The notes beneath the pieces were generated by a model. It did not search any database. It was not told where the DNA came from and was given only the letters and a program-made list of their open reading frames with translations. A stretch of DNA of 64,000 bases from Candidatus Latescibacterota bacterium (GTDB lineage: Bacteria > Krumholzibacteriota > Krumholzibacteriia > JACNKJ01), in contig JACKDC010000002.1 in the NCBI GenBank assembly GCA_020633725.1, positions 620,001-684,000 on the forward strand, in the 5' to 3' direction. Positions 18,455-26,112 of this stretch are shown piece after piece (the stretch's first letter is position 1; every line of letters starts with the position of its first letter). The translations under genes and the position numbers were made by a program.

Positions 18455-20902
18455 CTATTCGATGCTGATGGCGTCGATCAGGATCGCCGAATCGAAGATG
18501 CTGTCGCCGATGTCCCCCGCGGCGAAACGGAGCGTCACGGTCTGACCGGCCCAGGGTGTCAGGTCGAGGCCGAGCTGGCGCCAGCCGGTGTAGTAGACGC
18601 CGTTGTCGTCGCCCAGCGGGCCCTGATCGAACTGGATGTTGGCCGGATAGACCGAGTCGCACATGTTGTCGACTTCGATGTAGAAGATCACGGTCTCCGT
18701 GCCGACGCCGTTGATCACGCTCACCTGGAAGTAGTCCTGGTAGCCCGAGCCGCACCACTCGAGGAATTCCTCGCTGAAGAAGTTGTAGTGGAAGCTCAGC
18801 TGCGTGGCCGTGGCGGGCACGCAGACCACCTGGTTGATCTCGCCGGTGTTCAGCGTGTAGCCGAGGCCCGTGGAGATGATGCCCATGGCGTTGCCGTCGA
18901 TGGGCAGCTGGTCGTCCAGGCGCGAGATGACGCGGCCGTCGCCGGCCACGTCCCAGGCGGCCAGGGTGCCCAGCTCGAAGCCGCCGTTCTGCAGCTCCTG
19001 GCCGTAGAAGAGCATCGGGTTGCCCGTGGCCGTGAAGGCCGCGTGGCGATGGCCCGGATCCACCTGCGGCGACGCCTCGTAGGCCGCGCCGCTGCGGTCA
19101 CCGTTCTCCAGCAGGTTGCTCCAGAAGGCCAGCGAGGCCTCGTTGGCGAAGTCCACCGTGACGCTGCCGTCGAAGGTGGTGAGGTAGCCCACGCCGCTCT
19201 CCATGAACGCGAGCGGCCAGATGTTGTTCGCGCTCACGTCGCAGGCCGCGATCTGGATGATGCTGTTCGGGAACCGATGGTTGTACTTCGCCACGAAGCC
19301 CGCCTTCACCGCGAAGACGCTGCGGCCGTCCGTCCGCACGATGCACATGCTCGGATGGCTGTCGAAGAGGTCCCAGGAGTGGGCCAGGCAGCGCTCGTAG
19401 TCCACCTCCTCGCCCGTGAGGAGGGCCAGCTCGCCGCCGGCCAGCTGCGCCGAGTGCGTGAAGATGCTCACCGCGCCGTAGCGATAGAGATCGCGCAGGG
19501 CGTCCACGGTCGCCTCCGCGTCGCGCAGGTAGTCGACGCCGAAGCTGGGGCAGTGCGCGTCGTCGAAGAGCGTGGCCACCGTGCTCGCGGGATCCGTCCC
19601 GCCCAGGCCCTCCAGCCAGGTGGCGAAGGGGCTGTAGACGAGGGCCAGGTTCGAGTCCACCTCGTCCGGGTCGCCCAGGTTGCGGTCGTCGTTTCCGCTG
19701 ACGGGCCGCGCCGGCACGCCCACGCTCATCAGCGGGGCCGTGGTCGCCGGGTCGCGGTGCGGGCGCACGGGCGCGTCGGCGATGCCCGCGCCCCCACTCG
19801 TACCATAGAGGGGGCCGTCCGCCGGGTCGGCCAGCAGCACGCCCGCCTCGAAGCCGTTGTTGTAGACGGCCCAGAGGCTGCCGCGGTCGGGCGCGAGATA
19901 GGCGTCCACCACGTGGTCCTGGCCGTCGAGCCAGCTCAGCAAGGCGTCGCGCGTGGCCTCGAGGTCCTCGCTGGCGTCGATGGCGTCCTGCCAGCGCGTC
20001 TCGATGGAGTCCTGATAGCTGAGCGCCACGTTCACCAGGCCCTCGGTGGGCGGGTAGCGCACGGGCAGTTCGGCGATCACCGACCAGCTCGTGTGCGTGG
20101 TCCCGGTGACGCTCGTGGCCGTGGCCAGCGCGCGGAGGTAGAGCGTCTGCGGCGCGACGATGAACATGCCCTCGACGATGGTGGTGTAGTTGCCGTCGGC
20201 CTGGATCTCGTCGCCGTTGGTCAGGTCGCCGTTGTCGCGCAGCGGCGAGAGCAGCTCGACGCTGTCGCCCGTGGAGGTGACCCGGTAGAGGTCCACGCTG
20301 TCCAGCGTGAGCGAGTCGGCCACCATCAGCTCGGTGACCACGCGGAGGTCGGTGCTCACGCCCGTGGTGAGGCCCTGGGGCGTCGCGTCGGGCCCGTGCG
20401 TGAAGACGAGGTCCGTGCTCAGCACGGGCAACTCGCGCGCTTCGGTCCACAGCTCGAGGGAGCCGCCGGTGCTGCCGCTGGCCTGGAGGTGGGCCGCCAC
20501 GCGCAGGATCTGGGGATCCGGGTAGCTCAGGTTCGGCGCCACGCCGGCGAAGATCTTGTCGCCGGCCACCATGTCGCCGTCGGCGGCGTCGCCCACGTCG
20601 CGGAGCGTGGCCAGCACGGCGACGGAGTTGTCGTCCGCGTCCAGGCTGTGCAGGGTCACGCTGTCCAGGGTGTAGCCGGTGGGGGCCTCGGCCTTGAGCG
20701 TGGCCGTGAGGTCGTCCAGCGTGTCCACGAGCAGCACCTGGCGGTTCAGGCTGAGCGGCTCCAGCAGGCTGATCGCGGGGCCGCCGGGGTTCTCGCCCGG
20801 ATTCTGGCTGCTGGTGGTCGGGCTGTCGGAGCAGCCGCCGAGGCTGAGGGCGGCGGCGAAGGCCGAGATCGCCAGGCTCCGGCTGATGAGAATCGCGCGC
20901 AC
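18455..20902 (-). CDS. Large lipoprotein with caspase/CHAT-like middle domain
   Basis: An 815-residue lipoprotein. GTG 20902 is preferred over the upstream ATG because GGAAGGAGA lies 4 nt before it and translation then starts directly at a normal lipoprotein signal (lipobox LGGC, Cys near residue 24). Residues 40-290 form two similar beta-rich repeats; each has a DSVxLxxxxxxxxSV element and a GDxxxGDxIxAxG loop (DGDMVAGDKIFAGV; TNGDEIQADGNYTTIV). The central part resembles caspase-fold peptidases: IFTHSAQLAGGELALLTGE (His483), then IIQIAACDVSANN (Cys554) and GVGYLTTFDGSV. The C-terminal 160 residues form a jelly-roll-like domain (QELQNGGFELG through LIDAISIE). There is no FlgD-like domain. 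The peptidase suggestion is inference from a short pattern; the lipoprotein nature is well supported. Confidence 0.65.
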   Translation of the reverse strand: MRAILISRSLAISAFAAALSLGGCSDSPTTSSQNPGENPGGPAISLLEPLSLNRQVLLVDTLDDLTATLKAEAPTGYTLDSVTLHSLDADDNSVAVLATLRDVGDAADGDMVAGDKIFAGVAPNLSYPDPQILRVAAHLQASGSTGGSLELWTEARELPVLSTDLVFTHGPDATPQGLTTGVSTDLRVVTELMVADSLTLDSVDLYRVTSTGDSVELLSPLRDNGDLTNGDEIQADGNYTTIVEGMFIVAPQTLYLRALATATSVTGTTHTSWSVIAELPVRYPPTEGLVNVALSYQDSIETRWQDAIDASEDLEATRDALLSWLDGQDHVVDAYLAPDRGSLWAVYNNGFEAGVLLADPADGPLYGTSGGAGIADAPVRPHRDPATTAPLMSVGVPARPVSGNDDRNLGDPDEVDSNLALVYSPFATWLEGLGGTDPASTVATLFDDAHCPSFGVDYLRDAEATVDALRDLYRYGAVSIFTHSAQLAGGELALLTGEEVDYERCLAHSWDLFDSHPSMCIVRTDGRSVFAVKAGFVAKYNHRFPNSIIQIAACDVSANNIWPLAFMESGVGYLTTFDGSVTVDFANEASLAFWSNLLENGDRSGAAYEASPQVDPGHRHAAFTATGNPMLFYGQELQNGGFELGTLAAWDVAGDGRVISRLDDQLPIDGNAMGIISTGLGYTLNTGEINQVVCVPATATQLSFHYNFFSEEFLEWCGSGYQDYFQVSVINGVGTETVIFYIEVDNMCDSVYPANIQFDQGPLGDDNGVYYTGWRQLGLDLTPWAGQTVTLRFAAGDIGDSIFDSAILIDAISIE

Positions 20903-20990
20903 GGGGTCTCCTTCCGTCTCACGGGCCATGTCGCGGTGACGTCGCCTGGGCTATCGGAAGGAGCGCGGGGAAACTTGAGCGCAATGGAAA

Positions 20991-21018
20991 GCCCGGAGCG
21001 GCACGCGCCGCCCCGGGC
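20991..21018 (-). terminator. Hairpin terminator of the gene at 21037-22791
   Basis: GCCCGG-A-GCGGC pairs with GCCGC-C-CCGGGC around a 4-nt loop with a single mismatch. On the minus strand it is followed by TTTCC, 19 nt after the stop codon. Confidence 0.55.
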
Positions 21019-21036
21019 GGGAGCTTGTTCGGGCAA

Positions 21037-22791
21037 CTAGCGGAGTTTGAGCAGCTTGCCGCTGTGCCGTGCCTCGTCGGCCGCGAGGCGGTAGAGGTAG
21101 AGCCCGGCGGGGAGGGTCTGGCCGTCGGCGCCGCGGCCGTCCCACTGGAGGACCTGCGCGCCGCCGTCGAAACGGCGGGCGACCGGGGTGGCGACGCGGC
21201 GGCCGCTCACGTCGAAGATCTCGAGCCGGACCGAGGCGGGCGCGGCGAGCGCGAAGCGCAGGCCGGTGCCTTCGCGGAAGGGGTTCGTCGTGACGCGCGG
21301 CGCCTCGGCGAAGACGCCCAGCTCGGGCACGCCCACCGGCCAGTCGTAGTGGACGGTGATCGTGAGCGCGTCGTTGGCGGGGTTCTCGTCACCGGCGAGC
21401 ACGGTGCGCGCGGTCAGCGTGTAGCTGCCGGGCGTGGGCGGCGTCCAGGCCGGGTTCACCACGAGCGTGTCCACGGCCACGAAGGGCAGGTTGCGCGTCC
21501 AGCTGCCGGTGCCGTAGTCGCCCTCGAGCTCCACCGTGACGCCGGTCTGCCCCGCGAGGCCGAAGTTCGTGGCCTGGATCACGATGGGGATCGTCTCGCC
21601 CGGCCCGAACTGCTGGCCGTCCACGAGGCCGCCGAAGCGAAGCACGCCGGTGTCGTTGGTGTAGACGTCGCCCATCAGCCGGTCCACGCCGAACTTGCAG
21701 AGGTAGTTCGTGACCCAGGTCATGTCCTCGGTCACGGGATCGGTGCTCTGCGAGACGATGCCGCCGTCGTCGTCCGTGTCGTAGCTGAGCAGCGCGTCCA
21801 TGATGGTCTTGGCGTAGCCCAGGTGGGCCGGGTCGCCGGTGAGGTCGTAGATCGCGAAGTGCGCGTTGCCGTAGGCCACGTTCCAGGCGACGTCCCAGTC
21901 GTAACCGGGGACGCTGTACCAGTCCTGCCAGGTGTCCACGTACTGGGCGTTCGTCGCGAGCCAGTTCTGGCCGTAGGCGGGGTCGTAGGCGAACACGGAG
22001 TTGCAGACGCCCCAGAGCGCCGTGCCGCTGCTCATCGCCCAGTACTCGGCGGCCAGGTTGGCGGCGGGCGCGGCGTCGATCCAGGCGAGGACGTCGTCGC
22101 CCTGGATCAGCGCGCTGTCGCGGTAGGTCAGGTTGCCCGTGGCCTCCGAGAAGATGTACAGATTGCCGGCCGCCCAGCCCTTGCAGAAGGCGTCCAGGCG
22201 CTGGTTCCACACGGTGCCGTCGATGACCAGCGGATGGTCGACGATGTACTGCGCGCAGGTCTCGGCGTAGGCGTCGTAGGAGTGATCGCCGGTGGCTTCC
22301 GCGTACATCAGCACGGCCGTGAGCCCCCAGGCGCAGTTGTGGACGCGATAGTAGTCGTCTCCGGCGGCGCCTTCCTCGAGCCAGGCCGGGTAGTTGGTGG
22401 AGTAGACCCAGGCCGCGGCGATGTTGTCGTCGTAGGCCGTGCTGCCCGTGAGCTGCTTGTAGCGCGACCAGCACCAGATGGACTCGAGCGTGTTGTCGGT
22501 CTGGATGACGTCGCCGAGATAGCCCGCCTCGGCCTCGATCTCGCCGCCGTAGTCGCTGGAGTCGGGGTCGCTCACCTGCCAGTCGGCCAGAAAGCCGACG
22601 ATCTGGTCGAACTCGCGCAGGTAGTTGAAGGGGCCGAGCGGCGCCGGCATGACGCGATCACCGCGCGGTCCGCCGTCCAGCCAGAGCTGCCAGTCGGCGC
22701 TCGAGTCGGTGGCGGGGTCGGGCGCGGGAGCGGTGGCGAGCGCGGGGCTGGCGAGCGCGAGCAGGCAGACGGCGGCAAAGAGGCGACGCAT
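21037..22791 (-). CDS. Secreted alpha/alpha-toroid-like protein with CARDB-like and FlgD-like domains
   Basis: A 584-residue secreted protein. The signal peptide MRRLFAAVCLLALASPALA is followed by a long helical region (about 30-380) with repeated motifs of the type YxxAAxxAWxYxxxY, RVHNCAWGLTAVLMYAEATG, WAAGNLYIFSEATGN and YGNAHFAIYDLTGDP. These recall (alpha/alpha)6 glycosidase or lyase toroids. Residues 385-480 are a CARDB/invasin-like beta domain, and the rest is a FlgD-like sorting domain (TTNPFREGTGLRFAL, DVSGRRVATPV, LPAGLYLYRL, KLLKLR). I cannot assign a glycoside hydrolase family or catalytic acids. A good promoter lies upstream (22829-22858). Confidence 0.7.
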   Translation of the reverse strand: MRRLFAAVCLLALASPALATAPAPDPATDSSADWQLWLDGGPRGDRVMPAPLGPFNYLREFDQIVGFLADWQVSDPDSSDYGGEIEAEAGYLGDVIQTDNTLESIWCWSRYKQLTGSTAYDDNIAAAWVYSTNYPAWLEEGAAGDDYYRVHNCAWGLTAVLMYAEATGDHSYDAYAETCAQYIVDHPLVIDGTVWNQRLDAFCKGWAAGNLYIFSEATGNLTYRDSALIQGDDVLAWIDAAPAANLAAEYWAMSSGTALWGVCNSVFAYDPAYGQNWLATNAQYVDTWQDWYSVPGYDWDVAWNVAYGNAHFAIYDLTGDPAHLGYAKTIMDALLSYDTDDDGGIVSQSTDPVTEDMTWVTNYLCKFGVDRLMGDVYTNDTGVLRFGGLVDGQQFGPGETIPIVIQATNFGLAGQTGVTVELEGDYGTGSWTRNLPFVAVDTLVVNPAWTPPTPGSYTLTARTVLAGDENPANDALTITVHYDWPVGVPELGVFAEAPRVTTNPFREGTGLRFALAAPASVRLEIFDVSGRRVATPVARRFDGGAQVLQWDGRGADGQTLPAGLYLYRLAADEARHSGKLLKLR

Positions 22792-22828
22792 GGCGGGTCC
22801 TCCCGGGGTGAAGGCGTGGCGGCCCCCA

Positions 22829-22858
22829 ATTATAGCGCGTGGACTCCCCCGGCCTCAA
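22829..22858 (-). promoter_or_regulatory. Promoter of the gene at 21037-22791
   Basis: On the minus strand TTGAGG (22858-22853) and a perfect TATAAT (22834-22829) are 18 bp apart, 38 nt before the ATG. It is back-to-back with the promoter at 22871. Confidence 0.6.
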
Positions 22859-22870
22859 CCGTGACGGCGG

Positions 22871-22900
22871 TTGACAGCCCGCGCGGCCGGAAGACATCAT
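22871..22900 (+). promoter_or_regulatory. Promoter of the three-lipoprotein cluster
   Basis: A perfect TTGACA at 22871-22876 and CATCAT at 22895-22900, 18-bp spacing, 19 nt before the first lipoprotein ATG at 22919, which has GGGGGAGGTG as ribosome site. Confidence 0.5.
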
Positions 22901-22918
22901 TCGTCGGGGGAGGTGACG

Positions 22919-23326
22919 ATGCGGCCCTTCTGGAAACTCGCAGGACTTATGCTGCTGCTGGCCACGACCGGCTGCGGCACCACACGCAGCGTGCTGGTGG
23001 AGGACAACGCCGGGGGCGACGCCTTCGCGCGCATCGCGGGCAGGCCCGTGGAGCCCGGCGACCTGCTGGAGATCGATCTCGTCGACGGCAGGCGGCTCCA
23101 GGGCAAGCTCGAGCAGGTGGGGCCGGACGCGCTCTGGCTGCGCGTCTTCCGCGGCCCGGGGGATTCGGCGCGGCCGCTGCCCCGCGCGGCGCATCCCATT
23201 CTCTCGGTTCCCCTGGCCGACATCGAGCGCTGCACCCTCATGGCCTGGACCCCTTGGCTCCCCTTGCGCGACTACCTCCTCATCGCCCTGGGTCTCGCGC
23301 TGACTACCTGGGTGAGCCTGCCGTGA
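22919..23326 (+). CDS. Small lipoprotein, first of three related
   Basis: A 135-residue predicted lipoprotein: hydrophobic signal (WKLAGLMLLLATTGCGTT) with Cys near residue 19, then a small beta domain with GDLLEIDLVDGRRLQGKLEQ and ALWLRVFRG, and a C-terminal membrane segment (DYLLIALGLALTTWVSLP). The core pattern, a D-G-x-x-x-x-G-x-L turn followed by D-x-L-x-L-x-x-x, recurs in the next two genes. ATG 22919 follows GGGGGAGGTG; longer starts would include non-signal sequence. Its stop overlaps the next start (GTGA). The function is unknown; a small SH3- or Sm-like barrel on a lipid anchor is plausible. Confidence 0.7.
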   Translation: MRPFWKLAGLMLLLATTGCGTTRSVLVEDNAGGDAFARIAGRPVEPGDLLEIDLVDGRRLQGKLEQVGPDALWLRVFRGPGDSARPLPRAAHPILSVPLADIERCTLMAWTPWLPLRDYLLIALGLALTTWVSLP

Positions 23327-23757
23327 AGCCGGCGCGACGCACACTGGCCCTGCTCTGCCTGGCGCTGGCCGGTCTCCAGGGCTGCTCGTCACCGCTTCGT
23401 CAGCCAGTGCTGTTGCCCGACATGGCCGACGCGGGCGCGCCGGCGCCCATGGCGCTGGATCTGGAACTGGGCGAGCGCGTCCACTGGCGCCTCGAGGATG
23501 GCCGCGCCGGTCGGGGCTTCCTGGTCGCGGCCACGCCGGACACGCTGGTTCTCGCGAGCCGCCGCATCGATCTCGAAGTGCCGGGCGGATGGGATCAGCG
23601 GATTCCCGTCGCCGAGCTGGTGGAGCTGAAGCGCTGGGATCCGCGCGGCGAGCCGATCGTGCTGGGCGTGCTCGGCGTGACCCTGGTCACGGCCACCGTG
23701 TTCGTCGTCGCGCTGGCTATCTCGTTCTCGTCCTCGAGCGGCTGGTCCACCTACTGA
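23323..23757 (+). CDS. Small lipoprotein, second of three related
   Basis: A 144-residue predicted lipoprotein starting at GTG within the previous stop. The signal LALLCLALAGLQGC gives a lipobox LQGC. The domain core reads LGERVHWRLEDGRAGRGFLV and TPDTLVLASRRIDLEVP, followed by RIPVAELVELKRWDPRGEP and a C-terminal hydrophobic segment (GVLGVTLVTATVFVVALAI). The same layout (lipid anchor, beta domain, membrane helix) appears in both neighbours, so the three genes look like an old tandem duplication. I do not recognise a named family. Confidence 0.7.
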   Translation: MKPARRTLALLCLALAGLQGCSSPLRQPVLLPDMADAGAPAPMALDLELGERVHWRLEDGRAGRGFLVAATPDTLVLASRRIDLEVPGGWDQRIPVAELVELKRWDPRGEPIVLGVLGVTLVTATVFVVALAISFSSSSGWSTY

Positions 23758-23784
23758 CGCCAAACCCGAACGCGGGGGTAAGCC

Positions 23785-24201
23785 GTGCGCCAATCGTTCC
23801 GGGTCCTGATCCTCCTGTCGCTCCTCTGCGCGGCCTGCGCGCCGGCGTACCAGGAGCGGCAGATCGTACCGGCGGACGACCCGGACGGCTCCGCCCTCGC
23901 CGCGATCCCGACCAACGCGCCGGTGCGGTGGTGGCTCGACGACGGCAGCACCGGGCATGGCTACTTCATCGCGCTGGAGAACGACACGCTGGTGGTGGCC
24001 GCGCGCAGCGCGACCCTGCGACAACCGCCCGAGGGCCTGCAACGCCTGCCGCTCGCAACGGTCACGGCGCTGCGCGCGGGACAGAGCGAGCTGGAGGGCC
24101 GCGCGCGGAGCGGAGCGGCGGGGGCAGTCATCGTCGCCGCTGCTGCCTTCGCGGCCGTTCTGATCTGGCTGGCGACGGATCCCCCGCTCTGGGGAGGCTA
24201 A
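23785..24201 (+). CDS. Small lipoprotein, third of three related
   Basis: A 138-residue predicted lipoprotein. The signal VLILLSLLCAACAP gives a lipobox CAAC. The core NAPVRWWLDDGSTGHGYFIA and ENDTLVVAARSATLRQPPEG aligns well with the second paralogue (V-x-W-x-L-x-D-G-x-x-G-x-G-x-x-x-A, then DTLV-L/V-A-x-R). The LPLATVTALRAGQSELEGR segment and a C-terminal membrane helix (VIVAAAAFAAVLIWLA) follow. The start is taken as GTG 23785, 27 nt after the preceding stop; the ribosome site is weak. Role unknown. Confidence 0.68.
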   Translation: MRQSFRVLILLSLLCAACAPAYQERQIVPADDPDGSALAAIPTNAPVRWWLDDGSTGHGYFIALENDTLVVAARSATLRQPPEGLQRLPLATVTALRAGQSELEGRARSGAAGAVIVAAAAFAAVLIWLATDPPLWGG

Positions 24202-24270
24202 CGGGCCTATTCCCTTGCATCCGCGGGTCCCTTGACGCACCCTACGTCCTTCCTCAGCGGCAGGAGTGCC

Positions 24271-25146
24271 ATGGGCGAGCTGTACGCGATCGGGGCGGCG
24301 GTGGTGTGGGCGTTCGCCGTCATCCTGTTCAAGCGCTCGGTGGAGAGCATCTCGCCGTTCGCGCTGAATCTGTTTCGCGTGGGCGTGTCGCTGGTGGTGT
24401 TCGTCCCGCTGCTGATCCTGAGCCGCCAGCAGCTCTGGCGCCCGCTGCCCTGGACTGACTACGCGATCCTGGCGGCCTCGGGCGTGCTGGGCATCGCCGT
24501 GGCGGACACCTTCTTCCACCGGGCGCTGAATCGGCTGGGCGCGGGGCTCACGTCCATCGTCGACTGCATGTACTCGCCCTTCATCGTGGGCTTCGCCTTC
24601 CTGCTCCTGGGCGAGCGGCTGAGCCTCTGGCAGCTGCTCGGCATGGTGCTGGTGGTCACGGCCGTGCTGATGACCTCGCGCGCACGGCTGCCCGAAGGTC
24701 TGGACCGGCGCGGGCTGATCATGGGGATCATCTACGGCGTGTCCGCCATGGGGACGATGGGGCTGGCCATCGTCTGGGCCAAGCCCGTGCTGGAGCGGAC
24801 GCCGGTGCTCTGGGCCACCACGGTGCGCCAGGTGTCCACCTTCGCCTTCATGGTGCCGGTGGCGCTGCTGCATCCGCGTCGCCGCCGGCTGCTCGGCGTC
24901 TTCCGCCCTGCGACTAACTGGCGCTTCAGCGTCCCCGGCGCGCTGCTCGGCTCCTGCCTCGCGCTGCTGCTCTGGATCGGCGGCATGAAGTACGCGCAGG
25001 CCGGCGCGGCGGCCGTGCTGAACCAGACCAGCACCATCTTCGTCCTGCTGCTGGCCACGCTCTTCCTGCGCGAGCCCTTCACCCCTCGCAAGCTGGTGGC
25101 GGCCGTGCTGGCGCTCGGCGGCATCGCGCTGGTGACGCTGGGCTAG
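24271..25146 (+). CDS. DMT-family transporter (two EamA domains)
   Basis: A 291-residue inner-membrane protein with ten predicted membrane helices in two EamA repeats (about 1-135 and 150-290). It starts YAIGAAVVWAFAVILFKRS; the second repeat starts GLIMGIIYGVSAMGTMGLAI. EamA/DMT exporters move small metabolites such as amino acids or nucleosides, and substrate cannot be inferred. ATG 24271 is preceded by AGGAGT; earlier in-frame codons precede a non-membrane stretch. It converges on a second EamA transporter and both stop codons lie in one CTAG (25143-25146). The two are distant paralogues in opposite orientation. Confidence 0.88.
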   Translation: MGELYAIGAAVVWAFAVILFKRSVESISPFALNLFRVGVSLVVFVPLLILSRQQLWRPLPWTDYAILAASGVLGIAVADTFFHRALNRLGAGLTSIVDCMYSPFIVGFAFLLLGERLSLWQLLGMVLVVTAVLMTSRARLPEGLDRRGLIMGIIYGVSAMGTMGLAIVWAKPVLERTPVLWATTVRQVSTFAFMVPVALLHPRRRRLLGVFRPATNWRFSVPGALLGSCLALLLWIGGMKYAQAGAAAVLNQTSTIFVLLLATLFLREPFTPRKLVAAVLALGGIALVTLG

Positions 25147-26006
25147 TCCCGGGCCTGGATCAGCAGTCCGCCGACGATCAAGACCAGCCCCACCAGGGTG
25201 CCGGGCTGGATCGTCTCGCCGGCCACCCGCGCGATGAAGACCAGCGACAGGAAGGGCGCGAGGAAGATGAGATTGGCCACGCGCGCCGCGCTGTCGGCCA
25301 GCTTAAGCGCGCCGAGCCAGAGCGCGAAGGTGAAGCCCATCTCCACCGTGCCCACGTAGAGCGCGCCCCAGAGGCCGCGCCAGTCGGCGGGGACGAAGCC
25401 GTCCGTCAGCGCGCAGACCAGCGCCACCGCCGGCAACCCCGCCGCGAAGTTGAGAAAGAGCCCCGCCGTGGGGGGCAGCGCGCTCTTCGTGTTGCCGATC
25501 CAGTAGAGCGCCCAGAGCAGGGTCGAGCCGAGAGCGAGCGCGACGCCGAAGGCGTCGGCGGGGCCGCCCGCCCCCTGCCGCGAGATCACCAGCACGCCGG
25601 CGTAGGCCACGAGGCCGGCCAGGAGCAGCCGCGGCCGGAAGCGCTGTCCGAGCAGGGGGATGCTCAAGAGGCCCAGCGTGAGCGCCCAGGTGTAGTTGAG
25701 CGGCTGGGCCACCTGGGCCGGCAGGCGCGCATAGGCCGTGAAGAGCACCAGGTAGTAGAGGCAGGGATTGACGATCCCCAGCCCCAGCGCCCGCAGGATC
25801 TCCCGCCGCGGCGCGCGCCGCAGCGCCGGCCACTCGCCGCGGAGCGCCGCGAGGCCGCCCAGCACCAGGGTCGCCACGGCCGTCGAGTAGACGAGCAGCT
25901 GCACCGGCGTGAGGCGGCGGAGGCTGAGCGCGAAGGCCGTGGCCACCGTCGACCAGAGGAGGACGGCGGCGAGGCCAAGAAGGGTGGCGCGGCGCTGCTG
26001 GCTCAT
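25143..26006 (-). CDS. DMT-family transporter (two EamA domains)
   Basis: A 287-residue inner-membrane protein with about ten membrane helices in two EamA repeats: ATLLGLAAVLLWSTVATAFA at the N-terminus and VALALGSTLLWALYWIGNT near the middle. The pattern resembles the YdcZ/RhaT-like EamA exporters with an LNYTWAL motif in the first repeat. The start MSQQRR at 26006 is preferred, but an in-frame ATG five codons upstream (26021) cannot be excluded because neither has a strong ribosome site. Substrate unknown. It overlaps the convergent transporter gene by the shared CTAG. Confidence 0.86.
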   Translation of the reverse strand: MSQQRRATLLGLAAVLLWSTVATAFALSLRRLTPVQLLVYSTAVATLVLGGLAALRGEWPALRRAPRREILRALGLGIVNPCLYYLVLFTAYARLPAQVAQPLNYTWALTLGLLSIPLLGQRFRPRLLLAGLVAYAGVLVISRQGAGGPADAFGVALALGSTLLWALYWIGNTKSALPPTAGLFLNFAAGLPAVALVCALTDGFVPADWRGLWGALYVGTVEMGFTFALWLGALKLADSAARVANLIFLAPFLSLVFIARVAGETIQPGTLVGLVLIVGGLLIQARD

Positions 26007-26112
26007 GGCTTCTTCTAGCACATGGGTGGCGCGCCAACGACGCTTGATTGCGGCGGCATGGCCCGAACTCTGCTAATCTCCCGGCGGACTCAGCCGGGAG
26101 GACAGGACCGCC

